64,000 nt of DNA. Source: Coffea arabica. Its lineage: Eukaryota > Streptophyta > Magnoliopsida > Gentianales > Rubiaceae. The stretch lies in assembly GCF_036785885.1 (NCBI RefSeq), contig NC_092310.1, positions 6,944,001 through 7,008,000 on the forward strand, given 5' to 3'. Shown piece by piece: positions 49,076 through 62,276 of this stretch (its first letter is position 1; every line of letters starts with the position of its first letter). The position numbers were made by a program, and so were the translations under genes. The notes beneath the pieces are model-generated. The model searched no databases, had not been told where the DNA came from, and saw only the letters and a list, made by a program, of their open reading frames with translations.

Positions 49076-51288
49076 TCGCATGCCATCATCTGTCCTTAAG
49101 GATCAAGTTCCTTACTCTCTTATATATCCTAATGCTCTACTATTTTCTATTTCCCCTCGTACATTTGGCTATACATGCTTTGTACATGATTTCACTCCTG
49201 GAAAAGATAAGCTGTCTTCACGTGCTGTCAAATGTGTATTTTTGGGGTACTCTCGAACACAAAAAGGATACAAATATTTTTCTCCTGATCTTAGACGATA
49301 CATCATCTCTGCAGATGTTACGTTTTTTGAATCTACTCCTTTCTTTCAGCTTAACAAGTCTGAGCATTCTAGAATCACGGAGGATATTCCTGTTTCTATT
49401 TATTTTGTTCCTCTTACTCATGACACTGACATTAAACAGCCTCTTAAAGAGTCTTTACCTTCACCCACATCACCACCATTGCTCACTTACCAGAGACGCA
49501 ATGTAAGGAATAGTCCTACTACAGTTCCAGATAATGGTGTTGGAGAATCTGCTGATCTTCCTGATGCCTCACGAACTATTCCAAGTTCGTCACCTACCAC
49601 GATCTCCCCTCCAACCAGCCCACCCATTGCTATCCACAAAGGTATTCGTTCCACTCGCAATCAATGTTCCAACTATACTTGTCTCAATTATCAGCACGTG
49701 TCTTCATCCTATTATGTCTTTTTGTCCTCTTTGTCGTCATGTCTGTTTCTAAAACTATAGGTGAGGTTATGTCCCACTCTGGATGGCGTCAGGCAATGAT
49801 AGATGAAATGGCTGCTCTTCACTCCAATTTCACTTGGGAGCTGGTCTCACTCCCACCTGGTAAATTAACTGTTGGTTGTCATTGGATTTATACTGTTGAA
49901 GTTGGTTCGGATGGTCAAATTGATCGTCTTAAAGCTCGTCTAATAGTTAAGGGTTATACTCAAATTTTTGGTCTGGATTATACTGACATCTTTTCTCCAG
50001 TGGCCAAGATGTCTTCTGTACGTCTCATTTTATCTCTTTCTACTGTTCATCATTGGCCTTTGCACCAATTAGATATCAAGAATGCATTCCTTCATGGTGC
50101 ATTGCAGGAGGAAGTTTATATGGATCAACCACCTGATTTCGTTATTCAGGGAAAGTCTAGTGGAATGGTTTGTCGACTAAAACGTGCATTCTATGGTCTC
50201 GAACAATCTCCTCGGGCTTGTTCTGGACGCTTTCGTGATGTTGTCCAAAAATATGGCATGATCCGTAGTGAGGCTGATCATTCAGTATTTTATCGTCATT
50301 CTCCGTCAAAAGGTAGCATTTATCTTGTCGTTTATGTCGATGATATTATTTCACTAGATAAGATCATGATGGAATTGCTCAATTAAAAAATCACCTTTTT
50401 GGCCATTTCCAGACGAAAGATTTGGGCAAGCTTCGTTATTTCTTGGGTATCGAAGTTGCCTAATCCAAAAAAGGTGTTGTTATTTGCCAACAAAAATATA
50501 CATTGTACATTTTGGAGGAGGCAGGCATGTCAAATGCTAAGCCTGTTGAAACTCCAATGGATCCCAATATTAAATTATTTTCAGGACAGGGAGAGCCACT
50601 TAAGGATCCTGGAAAGTATCGTAGGCTTGTGAGACGATTGAACTATCTTACAGTAACACGTCCTGACATATCTTTTTCTGTCTCAGTGATCAGTCAGTTT
50701 TTAGATTCCCCGTGTGATACTCATTAGAATGCAGCTATCCGCATTCTCAAATATATCAAAGGAGCACCTAGACAAGGATTGTTGTATACTGATAAAGGAA
50801 ACATGCAAGTAATTGGTTACACTGATGCAGATTGGGCAGGATCACTTATTGATCGTCGTTCTACCACAGGCTATTGTATTCTGGTTGGTGGCAACTTAAT
50901 ATCTTGGAAAAGTAAAAAACAAGATGTGATTGCTAGATCCAGTGCTGAGGCTGAGTATTGAGCCATGGCTATGGCTACATATAAGCTAATATGACTTAAA
51001 CAATTGCTCAATGAGTTGAATTTGGGGACTAGTGACCCAATGAAGTTGATTTGTGATAATCAAGCTACACTCCACATTGCCTCCAATCCAGTCTTTCATG
51101 AGAGGACTAAGCACATTGAAGTTGATTGCCATTTTGTTAGAGAAAAATTGATCTCCAAAGTTATTGAGACGGGTTTCGTTAATTCAAGTGATCAACTTGC
51201 ATATTTTCTTACCAAGTCCCTAAGAGGTCCTCGTATAAAATATATATGTGGCAAGCTTGGTGCATACGATTTGTATGCTCCAACTTGA
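49038..51288 (+). pseudogene. Copia reverse transcriptase and RNase H region
   Basis: The integrase C-terminal part (LINRMPSS, VFLGYSRTQKGYK) is in the +1 frame to about 49740. The frame then returns for RT (QLDIKNAFLHGALQEEVYM, catalytic YVDD at about 50335). A small lesion at about 50350-50370 shifts the frame again. RNase H shows YTDADWAGS, ARSSAEAEY and ICDNQATLHIASNPVFHERT, with TGA at 50959 and a further TGA downstream. It ends just before the polypurine tract. Confidence 0.9.
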
Positions 51289-51295
51289 TGGGGAG

Positions 51296-51542
51296 TGTTG
51301 AATATATCTAGATACGTGTGATATATTATACATCAATTATAGGGATTAGATAGCCTGATTATCCTAATTTAATTATAGGAAGTAGATAGCTTATTATTCT
51401 AGCTTGATTTTAGGATCTTGATAGCTTGATTTTAGGATCTAAATTATTTCAATCTTGTATATATATGTCAGTTGTACTACTCACAAAAAGTGGAAAGGAA
51501 TGTCATCCCAAAACATCTTCCTCTCTTGCTTCTTCTCTTTCA
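51296..51542 (+). repeat. Copia 3' LTR (247 bp)
   Basis: Runs from tgttgaatatatc to tctttca, close in sequence to the 5' LTR. Confidence 0.95.
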
Positions 51543-51547
51543 TACAT

Positions 51548-53541
51548 ATTAGTTATTATAGTTTACAAACCCAAGGCATAGTAAAAAAATAGAGTGCTCT
51601 TTCACTTGTGTATAGTGTACATAATAAAGAACAAACTCTAAGTATGGTTATTCAATTGATAGCTTTCTGGTTATATGGGAGCTCCTTTCGTTAGGTAAGG
51701 TTTGTTGTGCTTGTTCATATTCTTCTAATTTGCATTTCCACTTGTGCCTGTGGAGAAATATACTACTCAATTTAGTATATAAAGTGTAGGGTTTGTTGAG
51801 TTATTATTTTTATAGACTTTATATGAGCTGTAATTTTAGTTCAATTAACTGGCAACTTGGTTCTCTTACACTTATAAGACAAACTTTACTTGAGCTTTGA
51901 TTTGAAAAACTTGTTCATGTAGTGAATAGATCTCCTAATAAAGGCGGGATTTGGCAAATTTTACAGCATAACAGGTAAGAATCTTAATTTTTAGTATGTG
52001 TAAATGATCATCCAATAAGTAATAGGACACTATCAGGGTTGTCAGACAATTTGATGTTTCATTTACTATGGAGTATGATAATATCTATCATTTGGAGGGA
52101 TACGAGGTAGGGAAGGTCGTCAGATCAATTATCCCTGAACAGTGTAACATTTTTTGAACATTTTATAATTTTATGTAAACTTCTTGTACGTCTTTACAAC
52201 AGATTGCGTCTCTATTATTAAGTTTTACAAATAATTCACGTAGAGTTACACATTGTTTAAAAAATGTTACATTGATCCGAAAGGAGATAAAAAAATATGA
52301 CTATGGATTCTCACAATGGCAGTAATAGTTTCAGTACGTGGTTCTAGCTGCGCAGAACTTGCTCGTCCATTTTGTCAAAATGAAGTAGTATAAATAGTTT
52401 TTTTGTGCATTCTAGTCGAATGAAGTTTGTAAGTTATTAATATTGCAATCCTTACAGTCTAGATTATTGCTTGTAGATGGTGTTTTGGAAAGATATGGAT
52501 TGCAATACCCTGTTGTCAAGTAGAAATGGCTTGCTGATGCTATATGCTAATGAATTCCCATCATCTTTGAACTACTTTCATATTGTGTTTTTGTTTACTT
52601 AGGAATTGCAATATTGACAATGGCATAATATCTATTTTTGTTGTTAATATCTTTGGAAACTCCATGACTATTTAATATTAGGGGGTGGGGTAGGAACAGT
52701 TGTCAGATCAACCATCTCTAAATAGTGTAATATATTTTTTGAACTTTTTGTAACTCTATGTAAACTTCTTGTACATCCTTATAACAAAAGTGTGATAAGC
52801 TGTTACTGTACATGTGGGTCCAATATATAATAATTGTATTTCTATTGATAAGTTTTATAAATAGTTCAAGTAAAGTTACACTTTGTATAAATATTACATA
52901 GTTCAGAACGGTTATCAGCAATTTCTTAAAAGAATTTTCAGATTTTTTATCTTCTTTTGTTTGCATTTTCTTCCTAGTTTTTGTAGTGAAGTATTGGCCA
53001 TTCAAATTTGGCTCTGATATAACATTACTTATCCGGATTTCTTTTGCCTCTCAATCTACTATGAAAAATGGTCCGTTGCTATTTTGAGTTAAGCTTGTTT
53101 GTGCCTTTTATTGTTGTTGCAATATTTGAACCAAGCATTGGCTTTAGTTCATTTTTTTTAGTTGTTGATTGCAACAACTCTTTTGTTAATCACACTTTTG
53201 CCCTCTTAATCTCAAATCATTTAATTTTTAGACCTTTTTCTTTTTCCTACTTTATTGATTGTTCATAATAGGATAGCCTAAGGGTATTAATGGTACAAAA
53301 ATAATTCCTCTCCTCTAACTTGCAGCTTTCTAATATTATTTTTTAGCATAAGGGCTAAGGTTGTTAACCAAATATCAATTAAAATGGAGGTAACTGAGAT
53401 TTTGTAAGCGTCGGGGGAGTTATATGATCTATGAAGAAACCTCAAGGGAGGTTTTTGAAATTATCCCTTATATTTTTGTCATGTCATTTATTTGGGTACA
53501 GTTTGAAATAATACATTATAGGACATTGAGGAACCAAGAAG
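51548..53541. other. Gene-free stretch with a diverged direct repeat
   Basis: About 200 bp at 52100-52300 recurs at 52685-52920; shared words are gtcagatcaa, tatgtaaacttcttgtac and ttacacattg/cactttg. A MITE right end (cctcaagggaggttt) is at about 53440-53470. No gene is supported, although the left border of the downstream MULE may lie here. Confidence 0.6.
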
Positions 53542-56500
53542 ATGAATCATACAAAAGATAAAGGCAAGCAGGTTGAGGAACGTTATGACAATAATCCAGT
53601 AAAATCGGTTAAATCATCAAGTGATTTCATTGCATACAGGTATATATGATTTTTTAGAAAGATTATTGTCTACATTTGGGGCTTTGAATTAGTTAAAAAT
53701 CTCATGATAAAATCAAAAGTCTATGTGACAAATCTAATCATATTAAATCATGCTAGGATTGACTTCGCACGCAAGGAAAAAGCAAAGGAAAAGACATTAA
53801 CAATGAAGGGGCTAAACATAGCTGCTAGAAATGAATGGAACAAACTAAGTGATCAGGAGAAACTTGTATGGAAGAATGAAGCAAATGTAAAGCAATATAA
53901 CAAGTTGATGAAAATCTACAAGGAGTCTATAATGGACAAGGGAGAAAGCATAGAGAATGATGTAGTAAAACAAGTAAAGATGTAGCATCGAATTTTATTT
54001 TATATAAATTAAATGATTTAGAAGTTTCAAAGTGCAAATGCAATTATTTGGCTGTTGTTTGTTATTTTTTATCAATATTGTTACATATTTTTTTTGTAGG
54101 CATATAGGTTTAGGTGCACACCAACTAAATTCTTGAAGTTTGTGGGTCATATTGATGGGGGGAAATAACTGCAATAAAAGAAATAGGTTTTAGTGGATTA
54201 CTAAAGATCCAATGCCACATCTTTCCAAAGGATATATGCACGTGGTTGGTGAATAATTTTAATCCAACTCACTTATGTATATAACTTGAAGGTGGACGTG
54301 TACTGCCTGAAACATCAAAGGATACAGCAAAGGCTCTTGAAATTTCTAATGAGGGGCCAATACCGGTTGAAGATACTAGAGATAATGAAATTGAGAGCGA
54401 TCCACATTATTCTAGGAAGAAGAAGTATAATTGGCATGGTATAGTAGATGAGCTAATATCTATGGAGATCGGGGATGAATTCAAGAGGTTGTTTGTTATT
54501 TTTGCATGTGGGTGCTTGTTTGCTCCAACAACACAATTTGAAATTAAAGCCAATTTATAGGAGAGTTTACAATCAACTTCGAAAATAGATAAATTTAATT
54601 GGGTTGAGTTCGTTAGAGCTGATTTATGCAAAAACTTGTTGACTATGCAGAGCAATGCCCACAAAAATATTGGAGGTTGCATCCTATTTTTACTGGTAAG
54701 TTAAGAAATTTCAATTGTTGAATGATCTTACCTTAGATGTGTTCATTATATCTAACAAGGATAAGTTGCTATCATTTTGCAACTATATTATTATGATCGA
54801 ATAAGTATACTTAATCATTGTGTTCGTAGGACCTGCCCTATAGTAAAAGTATGGACTGATGTCAATATAATGGAAAGAAAAATACTAGAGTTAGGTGGTC
54901 TTGGAAAATTTGGCAAAGGAAAGCTAGTAAGTATTATTGAAACAATGATATTTTTGAAATTTGAGTTAGTAAGAGAGTATATTATACTGTTAGCTACTTT
55001 GTCAAACTTACAATATACTTTTTCTTATACACAAAAAGAATCAAACAAATGGGACAGAGAAGAAGGTGAGAAAGAGGAAGCTACTGAGTTTGCACTGAAT
55101 GTGATTAGCAAGATGGTGAAAAATGAACATGAAGAAATTGCTGTAAAATAACGAATTAAAACTAATACGAATGCAAATATATCCCAAGTTGTACCAATAT
55201 GAGGATTAAATGCATTTATTTTTTATATTCAACCTCATTTAGCCACTTTATATGCAAAAGCAGCAAATGTCGAGCGGATAGCAATTGAGTGTCAGCAAAG
55301 CGTAATGAATATATCAAATATACTTTACTTGCAACGTAGTGCCATGCCATCATCTTCCCAGTCGGCCGTTAGATCCACAAAAAAACATGCAAAAAAATGA
55401 ATGATCCATGACGAGAAGGCAAAAGTTATTATAAAGCCTGATACAAGCAAATTTGAATCTGAAAACAACTAAGACGAGACAAAAGATGGGGATAGGAATG
55501 CTGATTTGGTGAATATGAGGCAAATGAGAATGAAGATAAAGAAGGAAAAGATGATGCCAAGGCAGTTGTAGCAGCATTACATCAGTTGCAGCAGCCCAAC
55601 TCCAACAAAGATATTGGGGATAGCAGAATTGTAGATGTTCATTGCTTGGATGCAGGCATAACTTCCTCATCAAGAACTATCGTAGAGAAACATTCGCTAT
55701 GTGCTGCAACACAAAAGAATGGTTGGTCTAGATATAAAAAAAAAAAGAGTCCAAATGTAAGTTATATATGGTGTAGTTGAAATTAATATTTCATATGTTA
55801 TTAAATTTTGTAAATGATATGGACATTGATCATTACAAAAAGTATGCTATCCTTGACTTAATATAGTTGCGGAAGATAGCCGAATGCACAAGACATTGCG
55901 GACTACAAGGCACAATACCCTCATTAAGTCTATTGATTATCAACTCCAAATCCAAACTACTTTGACACGATGCCAAAGAAAGATTGCGAATTTCACATGA
56001 CAAGACGAGGGAGATGAGAGGTAAAATTATTTTTGTGCGATAATATTCAGAGTTATATGCTATTTTTATTCATATTCATTGATAATTCAACTTAAAATTG
56101 TTGACTTAAATGTTCAATGTAGTGCGATCTTAATGTCTATGTTCGAATTTAGCCTTAACTTGAAAGATATGCAATCCTTGCGGGAGAAGCATTGGGTATC
56201 AGATAGGGTAAGTCACGAAAAAAGAAAAAATTTTTTATTTGACTAATTTACTTACTGTAGTTGTGGAAATAGTTTCATCTTTTGAAATGCTAAAAAAAGT
56301 TGTTGTTATAATTGATCCTATTTTAGGTCGTTGATATGTATGCAAGGTTATTGAATTTGGATATGAGTAAAAATTTGATGAAAGTTTTGTGGTATGTTGT
56401 TGAGCCATGTGTTGTTGTCAGTATAATGACCAACTATTTTGTCACCAACTAAGACCATGCATATACAGTGTCACTCATTGTTAGTTTGTTAGAAAATTTG

Positions 56501-57584
56501 GACCGATATTTAATAAATAGTGTGTATTACTCGTACAATTTCTAACTATCCTATCACTTTCGATCCAATTTCATTGATTTCTTGGGTAGGCTGCCACCAA
56601 CCGGTAGACCAATTTGAGAAAATGTCTGATGATGACGTATATTCGCAATTGAACAAGTGGTTCAAAATAAAAACAGATAATGCCTCAAGTCTAGCAAATG
56701 TTGATATCGTGAGCAATCTTTTATAACTCGTCAAACAAATATCTTTACTTTATATCAAATATGTTGTATTTCTAAAGTCTAACACATTACATTTTCAGAT
56801 ACTGGTTCCTGTGATGAACAAAAGACATTGGTTTGTATACTCATTTGATATTGTATAAGGCATTGTTCATCTCCTTGACTCATGAGTTGATTTGTCACGG
56901 ATTCAAGAGATTAACATTTTACGACGACTGGTGGAAACTAAATACTATTTATAGTTTACAAATTTAATGCATCTATCCCATGCCTTTACTAAATAACTAT
57001 TTGTGAAAGTGCAATTTTTAAAACTATATTTTTATGTTGCAGAAGTGAACCTTGGAATTAATAATGACAAAACAATTTGATAAGTCGGTAGATTTCAAGA
57101 GATTTATATTGCAAGTCGCAGATGTGCTTCAACAGTCTCCACATAATAGGTATATGTGTAAATATGCGTTATTTATACTCTATTCTGGAATATAATTGTA
57201 TACTAAGTTATAATATTAGGATAGTAAGGTAAAACTTGTATGTCCAATTACTTCAACACATCATAATGTACAAATCATGTTTCAACTATGATCGTGGTGT
57301 GTTTACAATAAAATTTCTTGAGCACTAAAATGAAGATTAGATATATGCATTATGGAGGTATATATATTATTTTGATTTATAGAAATTTTTTGATACACAG
57401 TATTTTTATTATGACTTATGTATATGTGCCACTTATTATTTTAATGTTTGGACAAGATAGCATGTGGAAATATCGAGTGCAATATGCTTCTATGTTGATT
57501 GCAAATGAGCATAACGAAGAGGCCAATTCTATCCTTCAGAAGTTAAATATTCCTCCCCGACAGCCAACCAATTGTAATTTATGA
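53542..57584 (+). pseudogene. Ulp1-like (C48) peptidase gene of a transposon, multi-exon, degenerate
   Basis: A likely first exon (53542-53639) ends in a GT donor, and the next (from 53757) encodes an HMG-box-like stretch (ARNEWNKLSDQEKLVWKNEA). From about 54107 comes a domain reading IKEIGFSGLLK, then FKRLFVIFACG and FNWVEFVRADLCKNLL, as in the mobile-domain-like part of plant Ulp1 transposons. A charged linker follows. The C48 core runs from about 56125 (DMQSLREKHWVSDRVV) to about 57340. The catalytic His is in RHWFVYSFD (56825) and the Asp in HLLDS (56877). The Cys position reads DRGVFTIKF, so Cys is Arg. Stops, a frameshift at about 54168 and weakened splice sites show decay. Ulp1 enzymes normally cleave SUMO. 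Confidence 0.78.
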
Positions 57585-59147
57585 TTGATAAATATCTTGT
57601 AATTTATAATTATGTGCAAATCTACATCGTAGATGCTCAGTAATTTTGTACTTATGTTATGTAGAATTATGTCCTGTTGGGTAGCTGCTGGGAACAAAGT
57701 TCATTAGAATCTAAGTTTTTACAACTAAGTGATCATAATTTTTTGTTTGTGGTAGATAAGATTGGCACACCATGATTAATATATAACTTGTTGTAATCAA
57801 TTCAAGAGATGTAAATGGTCTACAACCATTCTATATTGCTTGCAATTCTTAGACTACTATCTAATATAAAAAGAAAACAATCATTTTAGTCTTACATTAT
57901 TCCAATCCAGTTCTGAAGGGTCATAAGATACATCATCTTTATATAGATATTCCATAATCACTCTAATAGTGACTTTTGAAATAGGTAAATATTATTCTCT
58001 AGGTGAAGATTTTCATGAAAGGCAATTAACTTCTATCCATCTATATTGTAGATGGTTACACTTCTTCGTCGCTTATATATATGGGAGTATTGCTTTTTGA
58101 CCTTTCCATAGAAGCTATAATGGGAATCTAGTAATCATTGAGATAATTATTAAATTATATATATCAAATATTTATTGTTCAAAATAGCATACCCTAAAAT
58201 AGTCTTGTAACAAGGTTAGAATAATTCTAAATAATAACCTTAAATAAATTTTTTTGAAAAATTACTCACCATTAAGAATTCGATGAATGAACTATACTTT
58301 GACTTGCTCACAGGATCATTAGGAATAATTAGTGGAAGATTGTTATAACCTTGAATACGGATATTATCAGCACCTAATATTTGAGGAGTGATTACAGGTT
58401 CACCGGGCTAGATTTCAATATTGTACTGAATAAGATATTATAAATCTTAACAGAATCTTGACTGTCCACACAAGTACGATATCTCACTTACCATCCTACA
58501 AGACTGCATATCTGAGTGAATAACTGGAGATGATCCAAAATTTGATTTACTGAATGACTGTTATCACGAGTAGCACATTACATTAGGTGTAAAGTCATAC
58601 TAATAATATGTAAAACACCAAAATAATAAGATTTTAAAATTAAATATATATTGTGTCCAAAATTTAAGATGCTATGATGTACGAAAACTAAGATGCTAAT
58701 GTGTACATAATATATAATGACGTGTTCAACTGAATTAACAATATGTTAAAAAAAATCGAAGATAATCTATAAAAAAAAAATCAAAATTCAATACATGCAG
58801 GAGCATAAATGAATACATTGTAAAGTTATACTACAAACTTATAGATTACTATAAACATAATACATAACCAATGCATTAAATTCAAATAACTATGCATAAG
58901 ATTTTAAAAGGTCTTTTTGTAGTATGTACAAGATAAAGTATACCATATACCATAACAATAACATGATGTCAAAAGTAAACAACCAGTGATAAACAATTGT
59001 AACTTATACTATTTCAAAAAATAAATTTATACAAATAAAATAATAATCTGTAAAAAAATTTTATCCAATAGTTTAACCATGTGTTCAAATGCAATAGCGA
59101 TGTTTCAAAATAAAATAACCAGTAGTACATAGTATTAATCAATGCGT

Positions 59148-59178
<31 letters not shown>

Positions 59179-59639
59179 CAGTTTATACACATAATACAAC
59201 AACATGTAAAAACTATTAAATCAAGATATCACCCTAATGCATAGCAACTAATATGTACAAAATATGGTACTACTATGTCAAAAATAAATAACATGTGGTG
59301 AACATCCTATCACTAATATGTATACCTTAATAATCAATATGTATAAGTAAAACACTAATTTGTAATAACTAAATAACTAACAGTGAACTATAATACATAA
59401 TACGTAAAGTGTAAAAATAACTACTTACTAACATAGAATTATTCGATGACAAACATTTGCTTGATGCTTGGCTTTCAATAGATTGATAGGATTCCGATGA
59501 CTAACAAAAGAAAAATATACAACAACTAAGTCGCCTTATGATAGTAAAGTCAACTGAAATGATATAATTATGTAAGTCTATATCAAAGATTTAGTGCTAA
59601 CCATTTCAGGAATGCTTTATTTAGACAATCTAGAGTTCT
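57585..59639. other. AT-rich gene-free stretch
   Basis: No supported gene lies between the convergent Ulp1-like and transposase genes. It contains an (AT)n run at about 59151-59177. Confidence 0.6.
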
Positions 59640-60559
59640 TCTTTTACCTATGAAATCTATCCACCCAATTATGCAATAGTTTCTTAGTTTTTCTGCCATT
59701 TCGTTTGTTCATACCCGTTGGAATCACAAAGTGCCCAATCGCATTCTGCACTTGTATTTCCTCACATAAATCCATTGATGCCCTATTCTGTGTTATTTCA
59801 TCTATTTCTCCACAAAATAGCAATTCGACTCTTTTTACAATTCAGACATGATGCTACTGACTAACTTTGTAGCGGCTTTTGACATGACAGCCCTTGTAGG
59901 AAGTCTTGCTATTTTGGGTGCTAATACCCTATATCAATAGGAAATAGAAAGAGACGAATCAGATGATATTTCTCTACCCTTGCAATCGACACTGCCTCCG
60001 GATCTTGCCTTCTTTGTCCACTTCTTTGTCACATATTGATCAGGAATAAACTTTGTTCTAACCATGTCGTACACCTTTAAAGTATGCGAGCAAAGGGTTC
60101 CTTCCTACTCAAAAAGATTACAACTACAAGTAATGTCTTTAGTTATTAGATTCAATGTGACTCTTCTTTCTCTTCCTCTATCATACCGACTGACACTGTA
60201 TTCCACATGCATTGCAGTATGCTTTTGGTCCAAGATCATCGTTGTAGTGGATTCATCATATTCATTCTGGAATGTAACAAACATGCATAGGAAATATATA
60301 GAAACTGCCTATATCAGTACAAGAGTCTGTTGCAATCCCAACATTGGCAGTTTCTGTCGATTGTCATACTCAGCTTTTAGTTCATTATATTATTTTTCAT
60401 CCACAACTCGATTAAAATGTTTGAACAATTGAACCAGATCATGATCAAATTTCAGATAATTTTTTATGGAAGCATTTAGACTCTCACTTAGTTGGGTGCT
60501 ACGCATACCTGCAGTCCAACATCTTTCATGAAGCAATTTGCCCATTTCTTTCGATACGA

Positions 60560-62276
60560 TTTTTTTTTTTTAAATAAGGCATACCACATTTGTACTAGAG
60601 TTAAATTAATACAGCAGTCGGTAATTGTAAACACTTTTTTCACACCATAATTAATTAATATAACAGGCAAAAGCTACATTTTTTTCATAGGCCTCTAATT
60701 CTTTTCTTGATACTCAGGGCAAGAGAGACTGTTTTGACCCTCCCACACTCTTATTCAATTGAGTTTTTCCACCACACTTGAAAACAAATCCATCTTCAAA
60801 GGATGGCCAAGCACGGAATGGTCGAATTGGGGAGTTAGAAGCAAAAGATGTGTTCTCAAAATATTGTGAAACCAACCTCTCCCCTAGTCTTGCTTTTCTT
60901 TTAACGTCATAGCCCCAGTCTCACTTGAATTTTTCAAGTATATTTGGTTTTGGGACATAAAATTGGTTATACCAATCTTGCTAGCTTTATGCTTCGCTTC
61001 CAAATCTGCTAATCTATTTTGAGCTCTATTTTTGTGTACTACATACAGTGTGGTACACTTGCCTTCAATCTTCAAGATACGCCCGCAATACTTATGAAAG
61101 GCTTTTGAGATTTCTCTTTCCCCACTTTTTCCTTCCATTTTCTTTTAGTGTCAGTAGTAGTAGGAGTCTAAAATCGCTTTTTGTAGTTCTCGTATGCTAA
61201 TACAACATCTTTACAGTCACCTTCGAGAATAAGGTGTAATCATACAACCCCAATCGGGACTGCAGATAGTCATGAGCTTGTTCGATGAGATCAGCCATGG
61301 CAGCCATCTCTACTAGAGTGGTGTTATCAAGCGTACCCACATGTTTGGAGTAGAATATTGCGATCACATTCCCATATTCATCTCTCAGCACCCTTACTCC
61401 AAAACCAGCGTCTCTTGCTGGATTAAAGGATATGTCGGTATTCATCTTGAACAATCCTTTAGGAGGCTTCTCCCAACAGTTCTTACTAGATAGTTTGCTC
61501 TTATCAAGAAAAAAGAGACTTCTAATCCAGAGTGGCAGCCAGATATGGGTATCTTTATATGTAGGCTTGGTACCGCTACTGCTAAGTTGACTAGTTGTTT
61601 GTCTAGGTGATAAAATCCCAATAATAGTCCTTGGACTTTGGAAAGCAGCCGGCGGAGGGGATGTTCCAATTCCAAAGCAGGACCTAAATTGACGTTGGGA
61701 ACCCTCTTCTTGGGCAAAATTTTATCCCATATTTCTTGGGCAAAAACTTACACCGGCAACGGCAGACAAGTGGATTTGATAAGAAGATGACTAGGGTCTG
61801 ATAAGAAGATGATTAGGCAAGTTGGTGTTGGGGAGGCCTCCATATTTCTTGGGCAAAATATTACACCGACAGCGGCAGAGAAGTGGGTTTGGGCAAAATA
61901 TTACATTAGCAGTAGGAGACAAGAGCGGCAGCAGACAAGTGGGTTTGATAAAAAGAAATAAGAAGATCACTAGGTAAGTTGGCGTTGGGGAACCCTCCAC
62001 ATTTCTTAGGCAAAATGTTATACCGATAGTGGCAGACAAAAGCGGCGGCAGGCAAGTGGGCCTGAAAAGAAGATAACTAGGGTCTGATAAGAAGAAGATA
62101 TCTAGAGTCTGATAAGAAGAAGATGACTAGGGTCCGAAGGTAATGTACGAATCGCGGTCTATTCTGTTGGAGAGAGATTTTTCTTTTCTTTGTTTTTCTT
62201 GTCAATCCATCGAATGGAATGGAAATGCTTTTTTTTTTTTTTTGAAAAAATGGGAAAAAAATGCTTGAAAGTTTGC
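60560..62276 (-). mobile_element. 5'-truncated LINE remnant inserted in the MULE transposase
   Basis: The insertion separates two parts of the transposase that are adjacent in homologues. On the minus strand it ends in an A run (60560-60571). It carries an RNase H domain of the LINE type: FKMNTDISFNPARDAGFGV (about 61440) and, in another frame, HKNRAQNRLADLEAKHKASK (about 60995-61050). Its upstream part holds degenerate tandem repeats. No clear TSD can be set. Confidence 0.65.
61735..62140. repeat. Degenerate tandem repeats inside the LINE insertion
   Basis: Words such as ggcagacaagtggg, tgataagaagatgactagg, aagttggtgttgggga and tttcttgggcaaaatattacac recur in order about every 100-170 bp. 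Confidence 0.75.

Larger units (their letters stand above)
46812..51547 (+). mobile_element. Ty1/copia LTR retrotransposon with TSDs, defective
   Basis: The element proper is 46817-51542, flanked by a perfect 5-bp TSD, tacat (46812-46816 and 51543-51547). The order is LTR, Met-tRNA primer-binding site (tggtatcagagc), gag, protease, integrase, RT, RNase H, polypurine tract (gatggggag), LTR. Integrase before RT defines copia. Stops, frameshifts and an integrase deletion show it is dead. Confidence 0.96.

Noticed and set aside
53704..53985. HMG-like frame as an independent HMG gene
   Set aside because: It is in splice phase with an upstream exon and is followed by the Ulp1-transposon domains, so it is one exon of that gene.
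54407..54682. 91-codon minus-strand frame
   Set aside because: It is the antisense shadow of the exon containing FKRLFVIFACG.
60064..60432. 122-codon plus-strand frame
   Set aside because: It is the antisense of the SWIM zinc-finger part of the MULE transposase.
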